Positions 56,327 to 64,000 of a DNA stretch of 64,000 bases are shown here, piece after piece. The stretch is from positions 1 to 64,000 of the IMG/VR virus record IMGVR_UViG_3300002835_000134; one strand, written 5' to 3'. Source of the stretch: a virus. The stretch's first letter is position 1, and each line of letters starts with the position of its first letter. Both the position numbers and the translations under genes were made by a program. The notes under the pieces are model-generated. The model worked only from the letters and a program-made list of their open reading frames with translations, did no database searches and was not told the origin of the DNA.

Positions 56327-59146
56327 ATGCCAACAACAGCTTCTTGGAAAGGATATACTCCGCCAGATTTACAGACTACTCCAACAGCATCTGCTGAAGC
56401 TGCCAAAACTGCACCTACAGGATCTTACGATAAAATAATTAGACTTCCTCTTGTTAAAGACAAGAAGTACAGATTTTGGTTTACATACTTATATGAAGAT
56501 GCAGAAACAAAAGAATTAACTGAAGGTCAGCGCTCTCCAGTCATAGAGCTTGGATTTGATATACCAAACCTTACTAAGCCAGTTATTAATTTAAGTGTTA
56601 CTCAAGGATATAGAGCCTACTCAGTTAAATTTGATATGGATCCTCTAAGCGTACAAGAAGATGTTGTTATTTTCGAAAGCCTATCTGCTGACTTTTCAAA
56701 TCCATATATTGTTTACGTAGGAACTTCTACAAACGTAACAATACAGACGGGAAGTACCGCACAAAGATGGATTAAGGTTGTAGTTAGAGATAAGTGGCTT
56801 GATACAAATAGATCTGAATCTGCCATACTAACAGTTACACCATTAAATCCAGATCCCGATACTACCTTTACTGTTGCAAATCCAACAACTACTTCAGCTT
56901 CAGCATCAATTGATCCAAAAGATTTAAGTGGATTTAGCGTAGTATCAAATTTAACTTGGGCCGTATCAACAGACACTAAGACAGCAGGATATGCAATAAG
57001 ATGGTCAACAACTAACCCTTCAACAGGTACGCCTCTATGGGAGTACGCTTCAGTTGATGGCAGAACAACAAATACCTTTACCGCAACAGGATTAATTCCA
57101 AATACGACATACTACTACCAAGTCGCTGGCGTTACGCCATATGACGTCGTTAACTGGACTGGAGCAGCAACAAGTACATTTATAGCATCAGATGCAGACG
57201 GCACTGCTGTAGGAGCACTAGCAAGACTTAAATCTTTTATAGCAATTGGAGGAGCCACACAAGACCTATTTAAGATAGGAACTGGAATTGCTCAAAGCAT
57301 TAATTTAAATACAGGGCCTTTGGCAAACCCAACATTAACAGCGGGAACCTACCATGGCATAATATTAAACAAATCAACAACCAATGTTGGAAATAACTTC
57401 TGGCTAACTACTGGACAGTTTAGGGTTGGTAATTCGACAGAGTTTATGTACTGGAATGGAACAGATTTAAATCTTACTGGAAATATTGAAGCAACTGGTG
57501 GAAAATTTACAGGTAACGTTCAGCTTGCAATTCCAACAGGAGGCACTACAAGCGGAAGCCTTTATGCAGGAGCATCCGCAACATCAGGAGCTCGCTTAAG
57601 ATTAAATAACGAAGGCTTATTTGCATATAACGGACTAGTCACAGATGCAACAGTTGCAATTACAAAAGACGGAACCATTGATGCCCGCAAGGGATTTATC
57701 GGAGGATGGACAATTGATGGAAGTGCACAAACTGTAGGAACTATTTCAAAAAATAATACTATACTAGACAGCAACGGTAACATATCAGTTGGAGATAAAA
57801 CTGGAACATTAGGATCTGCGGTTAGACTCAGCGCAACAGATCCAACTTATCGAATTTGGGTTGGCTCTACATCATCATCAAATGCTCCTTTCAGAGTTTC
57901 TACAACTGGAGTTCTAACAGCAGCTGGAGCAATATTTACAGGCTCTCCACAAATTGAGGGCTATGCAAAAACATCAGATCTAACAACTCTAAGCACATCT
58001 TTAAGTACTTCGGTTGGAGCAAAGAATGCTACATTTGCACAAGCAACTACACCTACTGCAACAAAGGTAGGAGACATATGGATCGATACTGGTCAGGGCA
58101 ATATAATAAAAACTTGGACAGGATCTGTATGGACACAAAGAACTGATACTTCATATGCAACCAAAACAGCTTTAGACACAAAGCTAACTGCAGGTGGATA
58201 TCTTGTTGCTAATGCTCAAAATCAAGTTACATCTATAACAGCTAATGGTATTACAATAACTTCAACAGGGTTTAAGATAAATACAGATACTACAGCTACA
58301 GCAGGTGCAAATATGGTTATATTAAATAGCCAAGGCATTGCTTCGTATAACAGCGCTGGAGCAGTAATGTTTTCAATCAACTCCAATGGAAACGCAGAAT
58401 TTAAGGGTAACATTTCTGGAGCATCAGGAACATTTAGCGGAAGAGTAGCAATCAATACTTCTTCAGACACTGCTGCTTATTTTGATTCAGCAGGAAGTCT
58501 TGGCGGAGTTACTGCTGGACTAGTGGTTGGCTCAATTGGTTTTAAGAACACCTCTATTGGAGGATGGACATCTCATTGTTATCCATACATGCCAGGTGCC
58601 CCGAACATTGATTTAGGAACAAGAACTTACAGATGGAATGACGTAAGAATCAGCGGAAACGTAATGGTTGGTCACAACGGCTCCGATAATGATGACAACG
58701 GAACCACAGTAAAAACTAAACTACTTTCTGGCGGAAATATATACGCTAATACATTAGGTACGGCAACTACCGCAAACTTTATAACACAGTCAAGCGGATT
58801 TTTAAGAGTAAACACATCTTCAAGTAGAAGGTACAAAACTGATATTGTTGATATAGATACCATAGACGCATTGAATCCAGAAAATCTATTAAGTATTCCA
58901 GTTAGAGCTTTTAGGTATAACGCAGAGCATCTTTCAGAATCTGATCAAAGGTCTGGAGTTCTGATGCCTGGATTTATAGCAGAAGAAGTTGAATCAGTAT
59001 ATCCTTCAGCGGTAGATTATAATGACGATGGGCTTCCAGAGAGATGGAACACCAACATTATAATTCCAGGAATGCTTTCCCTAATACAAAAACAAAGCCT
59101 GGAGATCAGTAATTTAAAACAAAGACTTGACGCTATAGGTGCTTAA
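56327..59146 (+). CDS. Tail fibre with FN3 domains and S74 chaperone
   Basis: The 939-residue protein has one or two fibronectin-like modules (about 30-290; YEDAETKELTEGQRSPVIEL, GYAIRWSTTNPSTGTPLWEYAS), a beta-helical shaft (FTGNVQLAIPTGGTTSGSLY) and, from about 820, an S74 chaperone domain (SSRRYKTDI, INPEN-like LNPENLLSIP, GFIAEEVESVYP). The chaperone trimerises and removes itself. The end is a short coiled coil. It is the likely receptor-binding central fibre. Confidence 0.8.
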   Translation: MPTTASWKGYTPPDLQTTPTASAEAAKTAPTGSYDKIIRLPLVKDKKYRFWFTYLYEDAETKELTEGQRSPVIELGFDIPNLTKPVINLSVTQGYRAYSVKFDMDPLSVQEDVVIFESLSADFSNPYIVYVGTSTNVTIQTGSTAQRWIKVVVRDKWLDTNRSESAILTVTPLNPDPDTTFTVANPTTTSASASIDPKDLSGFSVVSNLTWAVSTDTKTAGYAIRWSTTNPSTGTPLWEYASVDGRTTNTFTATGLIPNTTYYYQVAGVTPYDVVNWTGAATSTFIASDADGTAVGALARLKSFIAIGGATQDLFKIGTGIAQSINLNTGPLANPTLTAGTYHGIILNKSTTNVGNNFWLTTGQFRVGNSTEFMYWNGTDLNLTGNIEATGGKFTGNVQLAIPTGGTTSGSLYAGASATSGARLRLNNEGLFAYNGLVTDATVAITKDGTIDARKGFIGGWTIDGSAQTVGTISKNNTILDSNGNISVGDKTGTLGSAVRLSATDPTYRIWVGSTSSSNAPFRVSTTGVLTAAGAIFTGSPQIEGYAKTSDLTTLSTSLSTSVGAKNATFAQATTPTATKVGDIWIDTGQGNIIKTWTGSVWTQRTDTSYATKTALDTKLTAGGYLVANAQNQVTSITANGITITSTGFKINTDTTATAGANMVILNSQGIASYNSAGAVMFSINSNGNAEFKGNISGASGTFSGRVAINTSSDTAAYFDSAGSLGGVTAGLVVGSIGFKNTSIGGWTSHCYPYMPGAPNIDLGTRTYRWNDVRISGNVMVGHNGSDNDDNGTTVKTKLLSGGNIYANTLGTATTANFITQSSGFLRVNTSSSRRYKTDIVDIDTIDALNPENLLSIPVRAFRYNAEHLSESDQRSGVLMPGFIAEEVESVYPSAVDYNDDGLPERWNTNIIIPGMLSLIQKQSLEISNLKQRLDAIGA

Positions 59147-59179
59147 TGGTATCCTTAATCTAAATAGAAAAGGAATAAA

Positions 59180-59338
59180 ATGGATAAAGTAGAACTAGTA
59201 GTACAGGCATTACAACAAAGAATTGGTGAGATCGTCTCACAATATGAGACTCATATTGCTGTTCTTCGTGCTGAGATTACTCAGCTAACAATAAGAATTC
59301 AAGAAATGGAAGCTCCAAAGGAGCAACCAAAGGAGTAA
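59180..59338 (+). CDS. 52-residue coiled-coil protein
   Basis: ATG 59180 has AAAGGA upstream. The product (MDKVELVVQALQQRIGEIV) is one long amphipathic helix ending with Pro/Glu/Lys. It has no signal peptide. It may be a trimerising helper or accessory of the fibre. TGgTATCCT at 59147 could be a promoter. Confidence 0.6.
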   Translation: MDKVELVVQALQQRIGEIVSQYETHIAVLRAEITQLTIRIQEMEAPKEQPKE

Positions 59339-59340
59339 AA

Positions 59341-59787
59341 ATGGTACAACTTACACCAACCAAGATATCAGCAGGAGATCCAGTAACCTCTGATTTGATT
59401 GCTGCAATGATTCAAAATATAAATCTCCTTGCAGCACCTACAGCACCTACTGTTATTAATATAGAAAACGCTGGTGCCAAGACTCCACCAGCCGCAGTAT
59501 CTTCTACAATAGTTGCTATTGCAGGAAGTAAGGCAATAAAGTCGGCAGGCGCTGGTACTACAACTACGGTATCTTTTGGAAAGGGTGTTGAATTTACTTC
59601 AACTCCTAATGTGTGGGTTCAGATAAATACAATTGGACAAACTTCTCCATCCTGGGCAAACTCACAAGTTTTTCCACAAATAGAAAGCGTAACCTCAACA
59701 AGTGCAGTCATTAGATTTAGAACTGCTACTGCAAACACTACAGTTAAATATACATTGTTTGCTGCAGGAACATTAGTTACAAAATAG
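59341..59787 (+). CDS. 148-residue virion-like beta protein
   Basis: The start has AAAGGAG five bases upstream. After a helical start (VTSDLIAAMIQNINLLAAPT) the protein is a Thr/Ala-rich beta domain (FTSTPNVWVQINTIG, SAVIRFRTATANTTVKYTLFAAG) like the tips of phage fibres or heads. It is the last gene of the structural region, before a promoter and terminator pair. Confidence 0.6.
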   Translation: MVQLTPTKISAGDPVTSDLIAAMIQNINLLAAPTAPTVINIENAGAKTPPAAVSSTIVAIAGSKAIKSAGAGTTTTVSFGKGVEFTSTPNVWVQINTIGQTSPSWANSQVFPQIESVTSTSAVIRFRTATANTTVKYTLFAAGTLVTK

Positions 59788-59791
59788 CCTC

Positions 59792-59819
59792 TTGACAAGC
59801 TAGGCCAATATGTTACAAT
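59792..59819 (+). promoter_or_regulatory. Promoter directly before a terminator
   Basis: TTGACA (59792-59797), 16 bases and TGtTACAAT (-10 at 59814-59819) predict a start near 59826, a few bases before the hairpin. Confidence 0.7.
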
Positions 59820-59831
59820 AAATGTAACATC

Positions 59832-59856
59832 AAAGTCACGTACCCGTGACTTTTTT
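59832..59856 (+). terminator. Hairpin terminator or attenuator
   Basis: AAAGTCACG and CGTGACTTT form a 9-bp stem with a TACC loop and end in a T run. It ends structural transcripts and also lies within the first 30 bases of the transcript from the promoter just upstream. Confidence 0.85.
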
Positions 59857-59873
59857 ACGTATTAAGGTAGACA

Positions 59874-60674
59874 ATGAGCAACGATTTAAAATGGATGCTT
59901 TCATCCGATCAGCAGTTCCCGTATCAAGATGATAAGATGATTGCCCTATGGTTTAAAGTAATGAAATGGTTTAAGCCAGACGTTGTTGATTACCTAGGCG
60001 ATACAGATGATCAGGCGTGTTATAGCAAGTATACAGAAGGAAGATCTGCAGAGTTCTTAAATTATCATAAGACTGAAAGCGGAGATTTAATTGTTCCAAT
60101 GATGCGTCATGAAGCAAAGGGCGCTAGAGATTTCTATGCAAAGACAAGAGAGATGCTTCCAGATGCTCAACTGTTTTCTGCATTAGGCAACCATGACATT
60201 AGAGTCTTTAATTATGTAGATGCCAAGCTTCCAGAGTATATCAGTGAGGTTACACCAGAATCTTTATGGAGCCTAGACTCTTTGGGGTATGAATATATTT
60301 ATTATAATGAACTACCTAAGCGACGCTTTGGAGACATACACGTACACCACGGTATTTCAATTGCAGCTACAGGATCAGTTAGAAAAGATGTAGAAGACCT
60401 ACAGGTTTCTTTGATTCGTGGACACTCACACAGAATTGCTTCCCATATGGTAACATATGAACTTAGAAACAACGGCGAAGGAGAAACACTTCGTGGATAT
60501 GAAATCGGCCATATGTGTGATGAAAAGAGTGATGGAATGAAATACAGTCAGCACCACGACTGGCAAAAGGGATTTGCGGTAGCACATATTGTCAACGACT
60601 ATCCTCATATTCAAATGATTCATATTGCACCAGACTACTCTTGCGTTGTAGATGGAAAGTTGTTTACTTTATAA
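59874..60674 (+). CDS. Metallophosphoesterase
   Basis: The 266-residue calcineurin-like enzyme has the metal motifs S-x-D near residue 12 (SSDQQF), LGDTDD (about 40), GNHD (about 103), HHG (about 159) and GHSHR (about 182). It could act on nucleic acids, nucleotides or phosphoproteins. Similar genes occur beside replication genes in actinophages. The start follows AAGGTAG and the terminator by 18 bases. Confidence 0.88.
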   Translation: MSNDLKWMLSSDQQFPYQDDKMIALWFKVMKWFKPDVVDYLGDTDDQACYSKYTEGRSAEFLNYHKTESGDLIVPMMRHEAKGARDFYAKTREMLPDAQLFSALGNHDIRVFNYVDAKLPEYISEVTPESLWSLDSLGYEYIYYNELPKRRFGDIHVHHGISIAATGSVRKDVEDLQVSLIRGHSHRIASHMVTYELRNNGEGETLRGYEIGHMCDEKSDGMKYSQHHDWQKGFAVAHIVNDYPHIQMIHIAPDYSCVVDGKLFTL

Positions 60675-60859
60675 TGTGGTGTGGAAAATGCAGCGGTAGA
60701 GTTTTTGTAGATAGAGTTTTTTCTCAGAAACTACATATGGAATTATTCTGTATCATGTGCGGCAAACGCTGGATGTGCAATAAAGAAACGAGTGCTTTCG
60801 GGAAATGGCTAGATCAAAAAGAGACAGCAAACCAAAAGTTTTACGGTATTTCTTCTTAA
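60674..60859 (+). CDS. 61-residue zinc ribbon protein
   Basis: ATG 60674 overlaps the previous stop (TAATG). MWCGKCSGRVF and CIMCGKRWMC give two C-x2-C knuckles, a complete zinc ribbon. Target unknown; probably nucleic acid. The end overlaps the HTH gene by 55 bases. Confidence 0.65.
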   Translation: MWCGKCSGRVFVDRVFSQKLHMELFCIMCGKRWMCNKETSAFGKWLDQKETANQKFYGISS

Positions 60860-61290
60860 ACGATAAAATACACAAGGTGCTAAGCTCATCTAGATCCAAG
60901 GATGAGATAGTTGCTTGGTGCTACCCAGATAAAAAAAGAGTTATGTATCCATACTCCCAAGTTAAAAAGAATATGGAGACGGCATATACAATCGTACAAG
61001 TATCTGCTATGCTGAATAAACATAGAGTTACAATACAGGATTATATTTTAGAGGGTAAAGTAATTACTCCAACTAAAATATATCCAATAGGAGAACCAGA
61101 CAGCCAGTACTGGTCTAAGTATATGTTTAATCAAAAGAACATACTTGACATACATCAGCATATATTAGACTCAGGGCATTCTTCTGATCTTCCTTCAAAG
61201 GCAGAATTATTGGGGCTTCTCAAAAACAACTTTATATTGTATACTAAGACAGACGAGGGAAAATTTGTACCTGTATGGAAGGCGGAGTAA
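60805..61290 (+). CDS. HTH DNA-binding protein
   Basis: The 161-residue protein begins with a basic beta domain (RYFFLNDKIHKVLSSSRSKDEIVAWCYPDKKRVMYPY), then a MerR/excisionase-like helix-turn-helix (TAYTIVQVSAMLNKHRVTIQDYILEG). Comparable proteins precede the helicase in actinophages. The 55-base overlap with the previous gene is long, but homologues of this type begin with the same beta domain. It may be a regulator or replication initiator. Confidence 0.65.
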   Translation: MARSKRDSKPKVLRYFFLNDKIHKVLSSSRSKDEIVAWCYPDKKRVMYPYSQVKKNMETAYTIVQVSAMLNKHRVTIQDYILEGKVITPTKIYPIGEPDSQYWSKYMFNQKNILDIHQHILDSGHSSDLPSKAELLGLLKNNFILYTKTDEGKFVPVWKAE

Positions 61291-61430
61291 TGAATTATTG
61301 TGAGGAATGCGGTAGGGATTTAGGTAAAAAGGCTAAGGTGTATCCAGTTATTATGGAGCCAGATGTTTTTGCTATTTGTGTTAAGTGTATTAATAAGTTT
61401 GAGTTCACTCCAATCTGGAAGGCGGAGTAA
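61290..61430 (+). CDS. 46-residue zinc ribbon protein
   Basis: ATG 61290 overlaps the stop of the HTH gene and has GGCGGAG. CEECGRDL and CVKC form a zinc ribbon. The protein ends PIWKAE, almost the same as the end of the previous protein (PVWKAE), through a duplicated 17-base junction. Confidence 0.65.
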   Translation: MNYCEECGRDLGKKAKVYPVIMEPDVFAICVKCINKFEFTPIWKAE

Positions 61431-61567
61431 TGGCTGAAATGGCACGGTACACACTTGAGACTGGCGCTGCAAAAAAGCGTAAGCGTGAAGCAGAAGTCGA
61501 GTACTGGAATTCTTTAAACGGTCCAGTTGTTGTTACCAAAGTTGTTGGTGACAAAGATGGCAAGTAG
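61430..61567 (+). CDS. 45-residue basic protein
   Basis: The ATG overlaps the previous stop. The product has a basic helix (GAAKKRKREAEVEYW) and a short beta end. It may bind nucleic acid. It overlaps the next gene by 11 bases. Confidence 0.55.
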   Translation: MAEMARYTLETGAAKKRKREAEVEYWNSLNGPVVVTKVVGDKDGK

Positions 61568-61667
61568 CCGAATAGTAATATGCCCTGAATGCAATAAAGA
61601 ACTTGAAGTACGATCTGATTTTGCACACATAACATTATCTAACCATATTAAGAAGGAGCACAAGTGA
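61557..61667 (+). CDS. 36-residue C2H2-like zinc finger
   Basis: MASSRIVICPECNKE supplies a C-x2-C pair, and later H-x8-H (or HIKKEH) residues could complete a C2H2-type site. The stop overlaps the next start as GTGA. Small finger proteins in phages are often host-takeover factors; no target can be named. Confidence 0.55.
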   Translation: MASSRIVICPECNKELEVRSDFAHITLSNHIKKEHK

Positions 61668-61867
61668 CAACGAAGGTAAAGGTTGACCTATCATTTACTA
61701 GAAATCTAGGAAACTATGAGAGCATTAAAATTGGAATAGGCGTTGAAGACGATGTCCGCCAAGGTGAGACGGTTGATGCTGCAACAGAAAGAGTATATGC
61801 TTTTGTTGAAAACAAACTTATTGAAAAGACGCAAGAAGTAGAAGAAGAGCTAAAGCGTGGCAAATAG
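61664..61867 (+). CDS. 67-residue hypothetical protein
   Basis: The start is GTG 61664 with AAGGAG six bases upstream. The protein has a beta half (VKVDLSFTRNLGNYESIKIGIGVEDD) and a long acidic/basic helix. It resembles small single-domain proteins seen beside phage helicase genes. It overlaps the next gene by 11 bases. Confidence 0.65.
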   Translation: MTTKVKVDLSFTRNLGNYESIKIGIGVEDDVRQGETVDAATERVYAFVENKLIEKTQEVEEELKRGK

Positions 61868-62180
61868 CAAAGAGCCTTATATCCTTTTGACTCTGTATCA
61901 GAATCTATATAAGGATAAATACAATAAGGCTGTGACAATTAATAAGTTCCGTGAAAAGTGGGCTATGCAAGATGTCATTGATAGTGTAGGATATACTCGT
62001 GCAAAAGAATTACTAGAGTATTATTTTGGGCTAACTAAGAATGGGCACCCACTTCAATTCTTCTTTTATAATTTTGACAAGATGGATTTAGTAAAGACTG
62101 AGATTGAAAAGGATAAAGAAAAGCGTCGTTTGTTACTGGAAGAAACGAAGAAGATGGTAGAGCAAGGCGGAATAGAATGA
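61857..62180 (+). CDS. Helicase-adjacent protein, possible loader
   Basis: The 107-residue helical protein starts at GTG 61857. KFREKWAMQDVIDSVGYTRAKELLEYYFGLTKNGHPLQFFFYNFDKMD and a charged C-terminal helix are visible in overview. It lies immediately before the DnaB-like helicase with an ATGA overlap, a position taken by loaders in some phages. The assignment is positional only. Confidence 0.55.
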   Translation: MANSKEPYILLTLYQNLYKDKYNKAVTINKFREKWAMQDVIDSVGYTRAKELLEYYFGLTKNGHPLQFFFYNFDKMDLVKTEIEKDKEKRRLLLEETKKMVEQGGIE

Positions 62181-63439
62181 ATACAGAAGCAACATTAATA
62201 TCTGCTGTATGTAAGAATAAAGATATCAGTACGCTACTAGCAGACAATGTAGACGATCTATTCACCTCCCATAAAGATATTTGGGAAGGCCTAAAGTCAT
62301 ATTATTATAAGTTTAAGGCTGTCCCAGAAGTTGGGATCCTTCAGGAAAAGTTTAAAGACTTTGAGCCAGTAGAAACAAAAGCAGAGACTGGTTATTATTT
62401 AGACACACTTAAGAATGAATTTTTGTCTGCAAAGCTAAAGAACATTTTATTGAAAAGCGGCTCAGCATTAAAAGAAGATGCAGCTTCAAGAGTATTAGAA
62501 CAAATGCAAAGCCAACTTGCTGGGCTAAGCCGATTTACTAATAACGTAAGAGACTTAGATATTACAGATGCGGATGCTGCAATTAGGCATATGGAGTTGC
62601 TTCGTGTTAGGTCTGCCGAAATGGGTGGTTCTCCAGGCATCAAGACGGGCTTTGAGGCCATAGATTTGGCATACCCAACAGGCATGGCCCCAGGACACCT
62701 AATCGTCGCTATCGGCTGGCCAGGGCGTGGTAAGACATGGTTTACTTCATACCTTGCCTGTAAAGCCTGGGAACAAGGATTTAAGCCAATGATTGTTTCC
62801 CTTGAAATGTCTCCAGAGAATATGCGTGACCGTATTTATACTATGCTAGGCTCTGGATTATTTAAAGCTTCTGATTTTTCAAAGGGTGATATTAATATAG
62901 ATGACTTCCGTTCGTGGTCACAGAAGAAGTTCGAAAACAAGAACAGCTTTATTTTGATTTCAAACGAAGGAAATACTGAAGTTACTCCAGCAACTATTCA
63001 AGGCAAGATAGATCAGCATAAGCCAGACTTAGTTATTCTTGATTACCATCAATTGTTTAATGATAACAAGCGAAGCAATTCTGAAGTTGAGCGTAACCGA
63101 AATGTCTCTCGTGAATTTAAGATGCTGGCAGTATCTAACAATATTCCAATTATTGATATTACTGCTGCTACTGCAGACGATGTGTCAGATCAAGACAATC
63201 CTCCTATGATGTCTCAAGTAGCTTGGTCAAAGGCAATTGAATATGATGCCGATATGGCTATGGCAGTGCATCGATATCCAGGAACTAACATGATTGAGAT
63301 TGTTTCACGCAAGAATCGACATGGACACGAGTTTGGTTTATACTTAGATTGGGATATCAACAGGGGTATCGTCAAAGAGATTTATGAGAATCCATTCCAA
63401 AATAATGAATCACAAACCGATAAAAAGATTTCAAGTTAG
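62177..63439 (+). CDS. DnaB-like replicative helicase
   Basis: The 420-residue protein has a small N-terminal domain and a RecA-like motor. Walker A is GWPGRGKT (about 178), Walker B LVILDYH (about 285), and the SLEMSPENMRDR motif is typical of DnaB. ITAATADD takes the usual sensor position and KNRHG is the arginine-finger region. It unwinds DNA at the phage fork. It is followed by a primase gene, completing a helicase-primase pair. Confidence 0.9.
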   Translation: MNTEATLISAVCKNKDISTLLADNVDDLFTSHKDIWEGLKSYYYKFKAVPEVGILQEKFKDFEPVETKAETGYYLDTLKNEFLSAKLKNILLKSGSALKEDAASRVLEQMQSQLAGLSRFTNNVRDLDITDADAAIRHMELLRVRSAEMGGSPGIKTGFEAIDLAYPTGMAPGHLIVAIGWPGRGKTWFTSYLACKAWEQGFKPMIVSLEMSPENMRDRIYTMLGSGLFKASDFSKGDINIDDFRSWSQKKFENKNSFILISNEGNTEVTPATIQGKIDQHKPDLVILDYHQLFNDNKRSNSEVERNRNVSREFKMLAVSNNIPIIDITAATADDVSDQDNPPMMSQVAWSKAIEYDADMAMAVHRYPGTNMIEIVSRKNRHGHEFGLYLDWDINRGIVKEIYENPFQNNESQTDKKISS

Positions 63440-63695
63440 AGTTGAATTTCTAGACGACTCTGATATGGTTCGTATTAAGCATCAATATGAAAGTATGCTT
63501 ACGCACCAGATGAGAGATAAGGGATATCTTAGGGTACTTGACATAGATACTAACTTTTCGGTAGAATTTGACGGTACAACATGGGTGTTCTTAATGACAC
63601 TCTATGGAACATATGTGGGAAAGAGGAAGGCATGGCACTCAGAAGCAATTACGCAAGGAAAGCTGATTCCACGCAGTACGCTGTCTCGCAAGTAA
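63405..63695 (+). CDS. 96-residue hypothetical protein
   Basis: Starts at 63384 and 63405 are possible, both within the helicase gene. The shorter form begins MNHKPIKRFQVRVEFLD. The beta-rich protein (FQVRVEFLDDSDMVRIKHQYE, FSVEFDGTTWVFLMTLYGTYVG) is basic and overlaps the primase start by 64 bases. No family is recognised. Confidence 0.6.
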   Translation: MNHKPIKRFQVRVEFLDDSDMVRIKHQYESMLTHQMRDKGYLRVLDIDTNFSVEFDGTTWVFLMTLYGTYVGKRKAWHSEAITQGKLIPRSTLSRK

Positions 63696-64000
63696 AAGCA
63701 ATTGTAAAAGCTCTAGGGCTACACGAAACTTCAGAGGCAAACAATAACCTATTATTGTATTGCCCGTTTCATTCTAATAGACATACGGCAAGCTTTAGCA
63801 TTAGTTGTGAGAACGGAGCGTGGCTCTGCTACAACCCAGCATGCGGAGAGTCTGGAAACCTTGTTGAGTTAGTTAAAAGAATCTTGCACAAGAATGATTT
63901 TGAGGCCCTTAGATTTATCGGGTCTAAGCAAAACGAAGCTCTAGAAAACTTTGACGAATTGCTATCTGGGCTAATGGAAGAGAAACCAGACTTTGAAGAG
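63632..64000 (+). CDS. DNA primase, CHC2 zinc-binding domain (partial)
   Basis: The frame from ATG 63632 (AGAGG five bases upstream) is open to the window edge (123 codons). C44-x2-H47 (YCPFHSN) and C66-x4-C71 (LCYNPACGESG) form a CHC2-type zinc site, followed by GNLVELVKR, typical of DnaG-like primases. The TOPRIM domain would lie beyond 64000. Confidence 0.88.
   Translation, partial: MALRSNYARKADSTQYAVSQVKAIVKALGLHETSEANNNLLLYCPFHSNRHTASFSISCENGAWLCYNPACGESGNLVELVKRILHKNDFEALRFIGSKQNEALENFDELLSGLMEEKPDFEE

Overview
The window is a 64 kb piece of a low-GC tailed double-stranded DNA phage genome. The order portal, protease/scaffold, HK97-type capsid, connectors, frameshifted tail chaperones, a 2,676-residue tape measure and tail hub indicates a siphovirus with a long tail (about 400 nm by the usual 0.15 nm per residue rule). 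An actinobacterial host is an inference. It rests on a monomeric B12-dependent ribonucleotide reductase, many promoters that appear leaderless, Crp/GlxR-like palindromes and the gene order. No terminase, integrase, DNA polymerase, tRNA gene or CRISPR array was recognised.

Layout. (1) 1-2.0 kb: leftward operon of tiny genes with a strong promoter, four Crp/GlxR-like palindromes, and repeated GGCGTGTCG boxes. (2) 2.3-4.3 kb: rightward small genes, an SGNH-like protein and a sulfotransferase. (3) 4.3-8.1 kb: leftward genes for two TylF-like methyltransferases, a 2-oxoglutarate (2OG) oxygenase, small unknowns and a lytic transglycosylase. (4) 8.2-10.5 kb: ribonucleotide reductase and a holin-like protein. 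(5) 10.5-24 kb: a large set of fibre or appendage genes. Two of these end in Phe/Pro repeats followed by a Hint (intein/hedgehog-like) domain. (6) 24-30.8 kb: seven 2OG-Fe(II) oxygenase genes, one fused to a CDGSH iron-sulphur motif, plus two DUF6065-like genes. (7) 30.8-33.8 kb: a collagen-like fibre with an S74 chaperone and a LamG-like protein. (8) 33.9-59.8 kb: head and tail morphogenesis genes. (9) 59.9-64 kb: metallophosphoesterase, small zinc ribbons, HTH protein, DnaB-like helicase and CHC2 primase (running off the window).

The most striking combination is a battery of prolyl-hydroxylase-like enzymes lying directly beside proline-rich and collagen-like fibre genes, two of which carry C-terminal self-processing Hint domains. 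I infer a virion-appendage maturation system involving hydroxylation and Hint-mediated cleavage or ligation of the fibres. The gene context is visible in the sequence; the substrate relationship is a hypothesis.

Transcription signals are unusually legible. Extended -10 boxes (TGnTAnnnT) recur. In at least seven cases the -10 hexamer ends exactly six bases before an ATG with no Shine-Dalgarno sequence, predicting leaderless mRNAs at the starts of modules. Strong hairpin terminators follow the second Hint gene, the capsid gene and the major tail gene.
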